NCBI GenBank assembly: GCA_008360955.1
Contig: LUCM01010372.1
Location: 1 to 64,000, forward strand
Reading direction: 5' to 3'
DNA length: 64,000 bases
From: Fasciolopsis buskii
Taxonomy: Eukaryota; Platyhelminthes; Trematoda; Plagiorchiida; Fasciolidae
Below the pieces are notes generated by a model. It did no database searches. It saw only the letters and a list, made by a program, of their open reading frames with translations, and was not told where the DNA came from. Of this stretch, positions 26,456 through 38,910 are shown piece by piece. The number at the start of each line of letters is the position of its first letter. Position 1 is the first letter of the stretch. Both the position numbers and the translations under genes were made by a program.

Positions 26456-26800
26456 GTATCTCGGGTTTTCTGGCTGGCAGGCCGGCCGGTCATGTGATTG
26501 TATGTGGTTCATTTGCTTCTGTCGGGCTGGCAAATATCGGAACCTCCAAACCAAAAGTGACGCGAACGTTCCGCTGGAGGTAACGAGATACGGGTCGATA
26601 AGTTCCTGTCGCGTAGGCAAATCTCCGTGTGCGTGGGCGACGCCCTTTAAAGAGGCACCAAGCGGGACATTACTTCCATGGGGAGCGTGGGTGGACAGGT
26701 GGCGATCGGTCTTACCGTGTTTTGTGGGAAGACGGATACTTGGGATCCGTGTTGTCCCTTTCATGCACGTGACATACTGGCTTACCAGGAACACGCTTAA
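26456..26800. other. GC-rich block inside the intron, open on both strands
   Basis: About 350 bases clearly richer in GC than the surrounding intron, with overlapping open frames of 113 codons (minus) and 108 codons (plus). Neither translation resembles a known family. High GC removes stop codons on both strands, so the frames are probably incidental. It may be a repeat insertion, an intronic regulatory element or a CpG island. Confidence 0.35.
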
Positions 26801-28408
26801 TTTAGGTATTCAACATGAGAGTGAGTAGACGAAAATCCCCGGAAGAACAGGACTAGTTTTACAGTACTTCCTGCGCTTAAACAGACTCCTGTTCAAGTAA
26901 CTTAAAATATGCATCAAAGGGGCAATACGATATTTCCAAGGATCACGGTGCTATTAGTCTTACCCTTATTATTAATATTACTAATATAAATAATATCACT
27001 ATTACCAAAATTACCATTAGGACAATTGTTACTATAAAAACGTTGCCTGATAACATCTTTGGTAATCGAGTAAAGCAATTCGATGCAGATATGGATCGTT
27101 TTCAGAGGCTTATCTTCCGGTCTTGCCTATATTTATTCATTGCAGCGAAGCTGACTTTGACATTTACGTTTTCCTGTCTCACAGGAACGGGATACGTACA
27201 GTTACAGTAACCTAGAAACTTTCTGTTCACAACAGCATTCCCGATTCACGAGACGAATTAATTCCTTACGTTTGACAAATCAGTTTTTCATACGATTTGT
27301 CAGTAACGACGTTACTTTCCACCCTGGTCCGTTCGCATTATTGAAAGCTTGGGTAGAAAAGGAATCCAAATAGAAATCACAACAATGAGTGATCAAAAGC
27401 CGTTCATCAGTTAGCCAAGACCGATCAGCTAAGGATTTTACAAGCATGGAGCTGGTTGTGACGGACAGTACCGTGTGCATATAGATGATACGAGACAATA
27501 GTCACAAAACCGGTCTCCATCCTGGGAAATCGTGTTCTCGCATCCACAAATATATCATTAACACCACAAGATGGCGTTGCATCCTACCACCATCAGTTCT
27601 TTAGTCATTTAACACATCAACCAGTATTCGTGGTAGTGTGCTTGTTAAAAAAGCAAAAATATATGATTCCAGCTGAGTCTTCGCAATTCCGTCGGTATTT
27701 CACTTTTTGCAACGCGTGCATAATGAAGTTAGTTAGGGTGATGGCAACGCGCAATCGACCTGATGCCTAGATAATACCAGCCAGCTTCAGAAAAAGGAAA
27801 CCTTTAATTTTTACTTAGGGGCGTGTTTTTATCCAATTCACTGAATTTTGCGATAGACAGTTAAAATATTGCCCAATTGCTACCGGGGCAGATGTTATGA
27901 AATACAAATGTCTTGTTAATCAGAACCAACGGGGTTACCAGCAACGATCGTTGGTGAAGTGATCTCAGCAGCCTAGAAAAAAGAATACCCACCAATATAT
28001 AAAGGCAGCACATTATGGTCTATATGTTCATGCCTAAGTATCCTTATCCCAGTGACCACATAACGGATGTTGAATGACTAGAACTGTTCAAGGATTGATC
28101 AGATTGACTATTGTGTAAAACTGAACCTTCTACGCTAACTATTACTTATTTCGCCTAACGTACTTGCAAATACGTGTGCCCTGATAGGTCATATCACGGT
28201 ATACTTTGACGAAAAGTGCAACTGTAGACAGTACCTCAGTGATTCTGAGTTAATGATCACTATAATGTCTGTATGGCTGAGCGATATCTAATGACGGTTG
28301 AAAACGTGCAAAACGGGTACAGAACAACCCGAGTCAGCTTGCCACTAACAATATGGGACGTTTTATGTCTGTTCTGATTATTATTGTTAAATTCAAACAT
28401 GGGCTTAC

Positions 28409-29675
28409 CGGGAATAAAACTTTCCTCCTCGGTTTTACGAAACAAGAACACCTCGGTTAGTGATTGTCCGACTTCATCCGCAAATGACACAGTTTTCATT
28501 AGTTTGCCGCTGGAAGCCGAGGTGATCGAGTTCTCCCGTTCCATTTTTCGCACCTGGGGACTGGACAATTCTGATTTGGTCAGACGAGGATGAGAAATCA
28601 CACCAGTCGGACAGTTGTTATCCACGTCCAGGGTTGCCTGTGTTAAATGAGGAAGTGATTCTGGATGACAAGCTTTTGGTTTGTTTGAGTGCATATCAAG
28701 TTCCAAGTTAGAGTTTCCGTTTTCTTTCAACTGATTTGATGATTTCATACACTCCACTTCATCATTCTTCAAAGCTTCCAACTTCTGGCTGTCTTCCGCG
28801 GTCTGGACTGCCTTGTCTGCATCTTCAGGGACTGGCACTTCCAATTCTACATTTCCATCTTCGGACGGAATGACTGAGTCGTCTGAATCAATGAGTGTTT
28901 CTAATGAACCATCTAAAGCCGGACTGTCAGAATTTTGCTCAACAGCATTTGCTTTTGTATCAGAGGTATCAACACGTGAAGTAGAAGTAATCTGACATTC
29001 ATTCTGAACCGAGGTGTACGTGTTCGCCGTACTGCTTGCAAAGGTTAAATCACCCTCGCTGCTGCAATGCCTACGTTTAGATTTGGTTATTAGAAGAAAG
29101 CTTGATTCGCTCGGAAAGCAGCTTTCTAGATTAGCGTCGAACAATGCATGAATCAGTTTTTGGTCATTGTTGAAGACGGAGGAACATCCAAATGACTGCA
29201 TAGGATATTGATTAGTAGTTTGTGCGCTTTCAGCATCACCAAAGGAACGATTGAAATCACTAGAACTGAACGAGTTTCTTGATGATTTGCCGGAGAACTC
29301 TCCCGGGCGTTTGCCGTACCGATGATGAAAATTACGATGCAAAAGTGAAATCAGCTGTCTTAGTCGAAAAATCTGATTCGATGTAAGATTAGATGTCCCT
29401 GAATTTCCGCGGCCGTCAAATCGTGTCATGTCATCCTTGCTGTACACATACTCATCTGAGTCATCCTCATGGGTCAAACAAACGTAGCCATTTCCGTTGA
29501 GATTGTGCAGATTTTCCGCCCCATTTTTTACATTGGCACGCCAGTGCACGTAGGAAGGGTTCACAACAGTGTCCGGATAATCACTCAAAGATTCAGTGCT
29601 GCTGCAATTCAGTTCCAGCAGTGATCCGGTCCAATGTCTCGAAAGGCCACTTCGAATACCCACCGTAGCTGTCAT
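28409..29675 (-). CDS. PP1 glycogen-targeting subunit (PPP1R3 family), exon 1 with RVxF motif
   Basis: This encodes residues 1-422 of the predicted 730. The ATG at 29675 is preceded two codons upstream by an in-frame TGA, so it is the first usable Met in this frame; a TTG two codons earlier is not needed. Near the exon end, KTVSFADE (394-401) is the RVxF PP1-docking motif (K394, V396, F398). It is followed by SLTEVFLF, the same arrangement as the VSFAD...L..V..F block of vertebrate PPP1R3 proteins. The 390 residues before it are unusual: small animal PPP1R3 subunits have short N-termini, while the long muscle type extends after CBM21. This region is Ser-, Asp- and Glu-rich, looks disordered and has no recognised domain; a short basic stretch lies near LLHRNFHHRYGKR. 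Ser397 inside the RVxF motif is where phosphorylation weakens PP1 binding in some mammalian members; that it is used here is inference. Confidence 0.9.
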
Positions 29676-29910
29676 ATTCAATCATATGACTCGTGGTCTA
29701 GATGGCTCCGGTTAAGGCCCAAAAGGTATATTTATTCAAAGCTTCAAGCGACTGGCCTAGGCCGCTGCATCGGGGCTTGTTCATTCAACCCCCGAGCACC
29801 CGAAAACTACAGTGAATTAATTCAGCTTGATTTAAACCCCTGCTGAAAGGCCTGTCGCAGATGCGCCAGTGCTTATTCGTTGCGTTTACGCGTGGTGCTG
29901 ATTGGCTGTC
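29676..29910 (-). promoter_or_regulatory. Possible promoter of the PPP1R3-family gene
   Basis: Reading toward the gene on the minus strand, a CCAAT pentamer lies at 29901-29905 and a TATA-like AATAAATATACC at 29725-29736, about 50 bases before the start codon. The region is less AT-rich than its neighbours. A 5' untranslated exon farther upstream cannot be excluded. Confidence 0.25.
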
Positions 29911-32900
29911 GCGATCAGTGTTTCAGACGCAAACTTGCCACACCAAGTTAGATCAACCAATCAAGCACGCACACTATAACATGGGTGTACAGACGTTTGA
30001 GAGACCGACAGATTGTTTGGCGGTCATGTGGCCGGCTCAACAGCTAACTCGTCTGGGAAGTACAAGCAAATGTGGCATTGGGTGTTAAACCATAGAGAGG
30101 TTTCAGGAGAATCAGAAAGCCTTAATTGGCCACTCGAAGTATTCGGTTTCCTCTCATTCGTTCACTCTGAAAACGGCCGTATCTTCGACCCCAGGTTTAA
30201 GTTTTCTGATCCGGCTCATAGCCGCTGTGAGGTTATCTAAGGTGAATGAGCAATAATAATGTGTACCGGCTGTAAATATCTCTTTTCCATTGTCAAGTGT
30301 TTTGTAAGCTATTCTCGTCCAGGTGCACCTGCTGCCCTGCCATGGTAATGGCCAAGCAACACCCTCAAGTGAACCACCAGAAAGTCATCATATTTGACAG
30401 TGTGCATCTGAAATTACTTAATTCGATGAATCTTCCACTCTGTGTTGATTTTAAGTTTGTTGCATGGTAGGTTCACCTACCGCGGTTGATCTACCACTCA
30501 GATGGTAAACATGGATGTTTTGGTACATCGTTCCCTGCCCTTCTTTTACGCCACCATGCCCGAAAAACCTACGCGAGGCATAACCACTCAGATAATAGAA
30601 TGAAAGCAGTCATAAATAGTGAGTGGCTTCCATGCATGGGATGTAGTACCTCCGGCGCCAATGAGTTCTCACAGTGGAAACCATTTAACATGACACAGAT
30701 GATAAGTTTCCGGATAGAATCCAACTATTGCCATTAGTTCGCTTGCGAGGACCTATAGATCCTCCTAACGCGCGGGCAGACATGCCTAAAGTTCCGTGTT
30801 TTATGTAATATACTTGATATTCTAGATAATGTAGGACTCATTTTTTACCACTAAATAGATTATTCCGCTTTAAAAAATATTATCAGGTTTTCTTAACCGG
30901 CAGGGAAATCGCAGCATGCATTACTAACCATTCGTGTGATCGTTGATCTCAATTTGATTCAACTCGTGAATTCCAATCGCTTTCCCGAATATGTACAAAT
31001 ATATACATTGTTCGGAGGGAATTGGATGAGGGAAATATTTCAACAGTTTTTGACCACATGTGAAACACTGGTTTACTATCCAAACAGGGGAAACCAATGT
31101 TCAGTTTTAGACGAAAAGTAAAGATACTAATCTAATTGTTATTGACGCTCAAATAAGGATGTTGGAAGCTTATCTCCAAAAAGCATAAGATCATATTTGT
31201 TTGTGTGATGAATTATCTCATAGCACCACCAGAAAGCATGAAAAATCAACATCCATTTTGTCAAAATATGGAACATCAGGGCGTATTCTTACGGATCATG
31301 AAGAGAGGAACAAATTAGGAGAATCTGTCTAATTCGAATGACTCTTGAGCTAAACTTTAATTTTGTATGATGAATTGATTTATTACCGCGTCCAAATCAG
31401 TATTATCTACGTTGATGAACTAATTGTGCAAAAACTTTGTCGTAACTTGGATACCTGAAGAGATTTCACTTTATATGTAGATCAACACCTGTCAGCAACG
31501 GTTCGTGACAGTAGTAGATAGATGTGTATCTTATTTAGTTTTCAGGATCAATGAATCATTGTGAACTCACTGGGAACGACCAACGACTATGGGGCAAGTT
31601 GTTGGAAACTGTAAGATAGAACTTCATGGACGCTTGCAAACGCGAACCAGTTAAGCAGAATCCTGGTGACCCAGGAATGGTGAAAAACTCAGGAACTACC
31701 GATCTGACGGTATTCCACAAACAATACGTCGGTCTAATTTGCTTATTAATTGCAAGTAAATCACCCAGAGGTCCAAAACAAATTAATTCTCATCCAAGAC
31801 CCCAATTGTTCAGAGCCTCAAACAATCTGTCAGCAGCAAGATTACATCACAAAATACGCTGCTGTGCATCCGGCTGTTCATCTCAATGAGACTCAGTTCC
31901 ATAAAACCAGTAATTCACACAAATCGAAGACGAAAATGGCAGCCAACAAAGAACATGAATGCCAGACAAATAACCGAATCAATGTTTTCCGTATGGTTAA
32001 TTTGATCTCCACTGAGCCTGCTGGTTCATACTGGATCAATCTAAAACGCTGGAAGGGTGTGTCCACAATGTACACGCATGATGCTGAAACCGAGTCGCAA
32101 AAGTACAAAAAATTAAATCAGTTCCATCTAGACTAAAAATTCTGACTGAATGTAGTCACATTCTGCATAAAACTTTCTAATGTTAGTAAAGGCTGAACCA
32201 TCAATCGATTGTGGACGCTGGAAATTGTGAATCAGTTATCCAGAATAAGCTCATAACGGATCCAGTCAAATGTATATCTAAATCTGCCTATAGCCCTGCG
32301 TATCCCTGTTATCACCGGTTAGCTCCGAGCGAAGGCGACATGACTCATATGGCCCCAATGAAACACTCGCACTTTTTTTTCTTCCGGTTCTGGATCACGG
32401 TGCTAAGTTCATCCTTCCCAGGATTGGCTACTACGATTTTTATTGGTCTCTTTGTACCGTTTTCGCCAAAACCAGGGGCCCTCGAGTATCAGTGGACACT
32501 CTAAACACGAAATTTGCAAATCTGTGATGACGAAGTTGACCTGGCGGCGTAATTCACGAAATTATACACTGTTTATGAAACATGAAGTATTTTCATTCGA
32601 CTGATAGGAGAGTCTCATGAAAGCGGTCAGCGTGATGGAACAAGAGTTACCTTTCGATTGTGCTGAACTTGGGTTGATCCGAAATACATCAATGAAACAA
32701 TGTGTTTGGACTATTGTGGAACTGGAATAATTATTAAAATGCATTTCCAGGGCAGTGGAATCCATCCGCAAGTCTGCAGCTGACAAAATGATACGACCGA
32801 GCACAACCCTTGACTTATGCAAATGCAGTACTTATTATCAACCGGCGAGGACTATTAGTAGCAGCAGTAGTGATACTGGTAGGAGTGCTGCCGGTGGTAC

Positions 32901-34399
32901 CAACTGCTTTTGCCAGTATAGCGGTACGCTGTTGAAACCCAACAATACTAATTTACTGAGCGGATAAGCGGGACATTCTTCCATTTTTTTAACCTTAGGC
33001 AGTAAATACACAAATGCCCATGAAAACTGTAAATTTCGGTTACAAAACTTTACGGTGCTCACGGAGATGAACATCGAAACTTCATTTTTATGAAACCGAA
33101 TATTGCAATTGGTTGGGGGACAGTGAACTTATTTACAATTTCAGTACCATTCACGGGTAGCGTTTGTCGCAAAAACGGTTCTGAATGACGGTAGTCATGT
33201 TCCGAGTTCAGGAACAGCCTAAATACGCGTGTAATCTCAATTTTTGCGACGTAAGTCTGGAACAACACTGACTTTGGTCTGGATCTCAAAATTGCGAAAT
33301 TCGCCATACCGTTTACTGTCAGTATCACCATGTAGTGCAAAATGAGCTTTCAGGTTGACTTCAAATTCTGCCCCACCATAAGTTTACGAAGATTTTTCAC
33401 CTTCTTCATTTTTAACAACATTCCGATGCTGCAGGTTTCCCCAGGACTGCATGGAATAGTGAAATAGTAGCTAAAAGATTACCTAAGGGCTATGGGACGG
33501 GATAGAGCAAGCACATGGATGTATATAAACAAAACCTTTAGCGTTGGAGATTCTTAAACTTCGGTGTGGTTAACTCCCTAGTTAAAATTAAAACGTTTTG
33601 AATCCTGGAATACAATAATTCACCATAATGGTAATAACAAAAATTTTAATACATCCAAGTCAAAGTAATGGCCGATTAAAGTTCAGAGTAACGTGTAAAC
33701 CTTTATTAGGCTGGCAGAAAGCACGCAAGTCGCCAACGTAAAAGCACTTGAAAACCCATGCTGAAAAGAGACGAAAGAGGACAGAAACCCAAGGCAGAAG
33801 ATTACAAAAGGTAATGCACAAATGCACTTACTTGGACACGGCTTAAAAGGGCAAATTAGGAGAGCGAAAATCTAAGGAGGCTGTTTTAAGTAAATCGAAT
33901 GGTGCTTAAAAGGAGGAATAACGATATCGATAAGTTCCGTCAAAAAGGAAAAGAAAGGAAACAAAGGGCGTTGAAAGAAACCAAAAGCAATTAATCCTAA
34001 ATGAACTAAAAACAGAGAATGACCCCAGAATTATTCCACATACAAACACTGAGAAAAAGGGATCAAAAACAAGAAAAACAACGGTCTTTCAAGATCAGAG
34101 GTTCAGTCAGAAAAAATCAAGTAGTACAACAAATATCTAATTACGAGGTCTTGGTCATTCACCAAGTCATAGTCCAATGGTAATAACAACTTTGACGACC
34201 GAAGTACATCTCCAAATGCGCACACGCATGGGCAATATCTTCACATGAAAGGCTGATGAAATGTTTGAAACTGAAACACCAGTCACAACGATGAGAAACT
34301 AAATAGAACCAACAATCCGAGCTACGGCTAAAGCAGATTTTAAAATGAGGACCGTGGATACAGGTGGCCGTAAAGTCCAAACACCTGGCTGGGGTTGGT
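29911..34399. other. Unassigned stretch upstream of the PPP1R3-family gene
   Basis: No recognisable gene. A GC-richer segment at about 29.75-30.24 kb has short frames on the plus strand without family matches. A 128-codon plus-strand frame at 31750-32136 lacks an ATG at its first codon and has no domain. An overlapping ATG frame at 31626 meets a donor-like GCAA|GTAAAT near 31755, but no partner exon is evident. Confidence 0.45.
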
Positions 34400-35195
34400 C
34401 AACGGGTTCAGTATTCTTCCGTGACTTCGTTATTCGTGCTCATTATATTGCACAGACTCTCGACAAATCTTCCGAATGTGCTCAGCTTTCTCACATGGAT
34501 AGCATACGTACTCCGAAATCGGTGAGTCGAACGTAGATAAAACTCATCTTTCGAGAAGCAGCGATTCACGGTTTGGTATCTCTTATGTTTCCCTGGCAGG
34601 TCGCTTCGGATCCCGCCTTCGTGGATATTTGGACGGGAGGAATCAAGTCTTTCGGGAATGTGTAATCGAATTTTTGGTTGTGGCTTTGGTGACTCTTCAC
34701 TAATTGCCCGAGCCTAAGCGAATATTAGGTCTTCTTTGGACAATAGTTTCTCCTGAACCTCATAAGGATTAACACTACTAATCAATGAGTCACGTACATT
34801 GATCGCCAGCTGCCCTCCAAAGTTGCATTTTGACGCTTGCGCCTGCAGCGCTAGTATAAATTCATCGAACTTCATGTCGGGGCCCCAAACCAAAGGGTGT
34901 AATTTTTTGTGCTAGGTCGCTCGAAAATCGACCGGGACTACGTGACTCAACAATAACCACTTCCGGTTGTCAAATGGGACTGATGCCGGAGATTTCCATG
35001 GTGCCAAGTTCTTTATGAGAGAATACAGCGGACGTGGACCAGCAGTAAGGAGAAAGGCCGTTCAGTTCTCTTTCTTCACATTTCTTCGGATAATGGACCT
35101 CAGCTTCAGTCGTTCAATCCAATCTTCGATGTCGGCACAGCAGCATACAGGCTCAACTGTTCAATCCTAGGAAGCTCCATCACATGGCGCCAATC
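34400..35195 (-). mobile_element. Decayed Gypsy-type (LTR) retrotransposon gag with zinc knuckle
   Basis: Read on the minus strand with frame shifts. A start-like MELPRIEQ lies near 35190. A capsid-like helix block begins KFDEFILALQAQASKCNF at about 34872 and includes VRDSLISSVN.YEVQEKLL, a typical Gypsy gag pattern. A CCHC zinc knuckle CYPCEKAEHIRKIC (C-x2-C-x4-H-x4-C, all four ligands intact) lies at 34463-34504. Stops interrupt the frame, for example inside the helix block at IFA*ARAI. About 200 bases farther on (about 34.27 kb), VTGVSVS resembles a protease DTGAS motif with the catalytic Asp lost, but this is weak. I did not find RT, RNase H, integrase or LTRs, so this is a fragment. Confidence 0.72.
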
Positions 35196-35909
35196 AAAAC
35201 AATTGGACCTGAAATCGGTATGCAGAATTCGGACAATGACAACAACAAATTGCCAATAGACACTGGTTTGGTGTCGATAAAACTGTGTAAATGCAGACAA
35301 CGAGAAGAAGATCACAGCACATGGGAGGCATGTTTAAGTTCTTTTCACAACTCATGCGTTTATATACAAACTAGGTGATACTCTGGCCGTATTATGTAAC
35401 CATTAGCTGTTTGTATTCATTTTCGCTCCTCGCTTTCCCTCCTTGTTCTCTCCCCTAATCCATTTATTTTCACCGGGTTCTAATCTTGATCTGGTGGGAA
35501 GTATCTATTGCTTTTTTAATTTGAGTTTACGAGGCTTCCAAGTTTTTTTATATGCCTCCTGGTCTTTTGACCAAAAGTTTCACCGTTGAAGTGGTGTGCT
35601 TTCTTTTCCTCTGAGGCTAATGTGTGGGAGACTGGAGTGTGACTTCTTGCGTTTCTTCTTTTGAGAGTCCTTAGATATCCGTTGCCCTGGAACAACTTAT
35701 TATTGGCTTGGGCTAACCAACATCAGGAACACGTGCGCAGATTTCATGCCAATCATGCGAAATGTCACAAAGCATCACGCCTCCGAATCTTATATTCGAG
35801 AGCCAAAACTTACTGCAGCACTTAAGAATTGAGAAAGCAAATGTATAACTGCCTTTTCAAGCTGTTTCAGCGGGATAGAAATCTATGGGCCCTCGCCATA
35901 TTTACGAAA
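35196..35909. other. Unassigned stretch beside the gag fragment
   Basis: Possibly the untranslated leader or LTR of the Gypsy element, but I see no terminal repeat pair. Pyrimidine-rich sequence at 35420-35480 and 35500-35620 has no clear role. Confidence 0.35.
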
Positions 35910-35946
35910 GCACTGACGACGTAATCTCGACTGGTGATGAAATGTT
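35910..35946. repeat. Dispersed repeat core, member 2
   Basis: Same orientation as the block at 17556-17592. It shares GCACTGAC.ACG..ATCTCGACTGG and GATGAAA.GTT with about five differences in 37 bases. Confidence 0.6.
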
Positions 35947-36724
35947 TAGTATTCCAACGCGAAGCTCAGTCATTCGAACCTCACAAGATGGTTTCCATTG
36001 ACCGGGTGTCTATTGAAGATTATCTATTAAAGATTATCATATGACTTGCACATGGACTCATTAAACTCCCGAAACTTGCTCCAGGATTAGAAGCTTTGCT
36101 TGAAATGCCATGCCTTCGGTTTTAAAAAGGAAGTTGGCTGACCAGTTCTGTTTCTTCATCTTTAGGTATAGCTGCAGAGAATTTCCTTTTGACATCCTAA
36201 GAAGTTCTTACGCATTTTACAACAAAATGGGTTCATCGAAGCGGACGACGGGGCCTGGGTCGAAAGCGCTATGGTGAGAATAACGCTAGGAACCAGATAA
36301 ACTTTATTCCTAAGTGATTGTTTTAGCTTATTAGATGTCGCAGCGGTCAATTTCACAAGTTCTCTGCATCTTAATCAGTTCTTTATCACTGGTAGCTATG
36401 ATGAGAAGAAACAGCGCAGCGACATTTTTGATAGCATTACGAGACCATCAGATCTCAATATTCTAACGTAGGTATGCGCTGCATTAGTATCCCGTGTTAG
36501 CCGTGCATCATTAAGCAAGCCACAGCCTAGGTGGACTGGCTTGCTCCAAAAGACAGCATAAACCCAGAGTATCAATACACGATAGATCAAGTCCCGCATT
36601 ACTAAACCAGCAAAACAGAAAGCGATTTAGTAAGCTACCAGTGAACATCGATTATCTTAGGCTGGGAAATTTCTGGCTTTTCAAGTAATGCATTTCGGAA
36701 AATTGAAAAATAGCTCGACGCAAT

Positions 36725-36901
36725 CTAACCGGCGGCGAAGCAGGCGGTCCCATTTTCTACCGAAGCACATGGGCAACTTAATACAGATTGCCTTGTGGCC
36801 GCGGTTGAGTGCAGTGTTTCAGAACCACCGGCAAACTTATAAATAGTGCCGTCGATTGTGGTCCACCCGGCTTCCACCGCTGATTCAAAGAATGCCAACA
36901 T
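36725..36901 (-). CDS. Small 58-codon ORF of unknown function (doubtful)
   Basis: An ATG-initiated minus-strand frame begins MLAFFESAVEAGWTTIDG, continues GTIYKFAGGSETLH and ends CFAAG before TAG. It is richer in GC than its surroundings and has a balanced amino-acid composition. An acceptor-like TTCTTTGAATCAG lies inside its first codons, so it might instead be an internal exon fragment. No known family is recognised. It could be a chance frame or a repeat remnant. Confidence 0.18.
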   Translation of the reverse strand: MLAFFESAVEAGWTTIDGTIYKFAGGSETLHSTAATRQSVLSCPCASVENGTACFAAG

Positions 36902-38603
36902 CATTTACCATACCGTTGATGTGATCCATAGAGAAAAGAGAAATAGGCGGTGGCCAGAGAACAGGTCCAACAAAAATTCGTTGTTATCTGAAATTCAAAA
37001 TCCGAGGCTAAAATAACTTTCTAATTGCGTTTCATTCGAATACTACCAACCTATTCTAGCAATAACCCCTGTTGCTAAGGCTACTGTCCCTTTTTGCTAT
37101 GTGCAAGATTTCGTGCAACCCACGGTAATAAATATCTTTTTTGACATTCTGATTGCAAATTTGTGAGTGCGAACTTTGAGCCCACCTAGTGATATCATGT
37201 GTCGAAGCGGGGACTGTTTACTTTCAGTATCCTCTAAACACGACTGTACACAGCCGGTGGTTGACTTGAATCTGATAAAACAGTGTAATCTTAACTGACT
37301 CACCAAGAACCTGGACAATAGCAGAAATACAAGAAGCCGCAGCCTTAGAGTCCTACTGACGGACTGGATGGGGATGTCAGCCAAATAGCCACATTGCTGA
37401 ATATCAGACCGCTGGACGCAACACTTGCGTATTTGAGATCTACAATGTACGAGAGTAACACGACTGTGGTTCTATATGCAACAGCGTAATGGGAAATGCA
37501 CGGCGGATGAATAAGAGCATCAGTCAGACCAACTGGGTTTGATGAGGCTTGGGTGATAACAAAAGGTGGAGGCGATAACACAGAGACAGGACTCGAGTTA
37601 GAGTGCAATGCTGACTGAAGTTCGTGGTGGTTATGAAAACATGGGTCGAAAAAAACAACGTATTATCAGACTTCGGGGAAACAAATATTATTGTGCAATG
37701 AATGATCATTTTCATATGTGAGCAGTATGTGCAAAGTATTTTTTTTTGATCAGGCCGTTTCACATCTATTGACTTTGCAGGCCATTGCTGTGATCATTCG
37801 CTGAATCCAGGGCAGGATTTTATATTCGGGGATGCACCTCTAACCGTTGAGAAGCCGAGGGCTATCTGAAAAGAGGAAGATTTCTTCCAAAAATCCGGTG
37901 GTTGGTTGAATGATTCAGGCACCTCGCGATAATGATGTCTGTAACATGCTGATTTGAAACAACGCAATGTTCCCCTTGGATGAGATAGTCTGTCGGAGTC
38001 GACGCAGCTGTGGCTAATGACTGCCTATTTGCATGGTCTGCGGTTTAGTTAATGGCTCAATGTTTATCTGACTAGTGAAACTAGAAGCTTACCCGTCATT
38101 CAATCTTCCGCCAAATTACGCGATCTATCCTGTGTTGTATCCTAACAATGAACTATAAGTAATTACAAAAACACATGAGCACAGCTACTACTTAATCCCG
38201 CATTTTGTCTAGTTAAGAAGACATGAAAAAGGAATTTCATTTTTCGAAGATTGTATCTTTGACTTGTTTGCTCCAATTCTTATGTAAATTAACTTTAGTG
38301 TCATGGGATTAAGCGTCATAAAAAATGTTTCCTCATGCGTTACTGTTACTTAGCTTGTCGTCTAATGCATCTACGTTTTTTACCAGTCACTTCAATGTTG
38401 ATGTCGCCTAAAGAATTAATTCATTTTTAGGAAACGCCACTGATTAGACAAGTATGTATTCGTTTACTTCGATTACTGATCTCTAGTCAAGCCTAATCTC
38501 GATCGAGTACAATGACTTTAAGAAAAATTGCTGGCTGTTTCCAACAGTACAAGTTTAATGCCGATAAATTCATTGGGGATGAAAAAATATGAATCGGTAA
38601 TTT

Positions 38604-38630
38604 CCGTTCCTCTTCCTCCTCCTCCTCCCA
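38604..38630. repeat. Imperfect (CCT)n microsatellite
   Basis: Pyrimidine-rich trinucleotide repeat of about seven CCT/TCT units, purine-rich on the other strand. Confidence 0.8.
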
Positions 38631-38910
38631 CCCTGATGTACCAGCAAGCTAGCAAGAACTTTGGTACCCGGGATTCAAAAACTAGATTGTGCAACCAATA
38701 ATGTGTGTTTTGATGGTGTAACAAACACACGTATGCTAGAGATAACCGTGGATAGTTCATTTTCAGAAAATTTCCACAAAACGCAGCTTGTTACGTCTTT
38801 CTAATGACTCAGAATCTTACTGATGCCCTGTAAGTCTTTGTTAACAAGATTTATTAGACCGTTTTGCGTAGTAGAACTGCATTCACAGCGTACAGTTGTA
38901 TGTGGTTTTC

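Larger units (their letters stand above)
25068..28408 (-). other. Intron 1 of the PPP1R3-family gene (3,341 bp)
   Basis: The donor is CCCG|GTAAGC at 28408 and the acceptor TTTTTTCAG at 25068, both phase 1. The open frame of exon 1 runs on past the donor to a stop at 28260, but that extension (asparagine-rich, then unrelated) has no family match and would remove the CBM21 domain. No recognisable transposon protein lies in the intron. A GC-rich block at 26456-26800 is listed separately. Confidence 0.85.
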
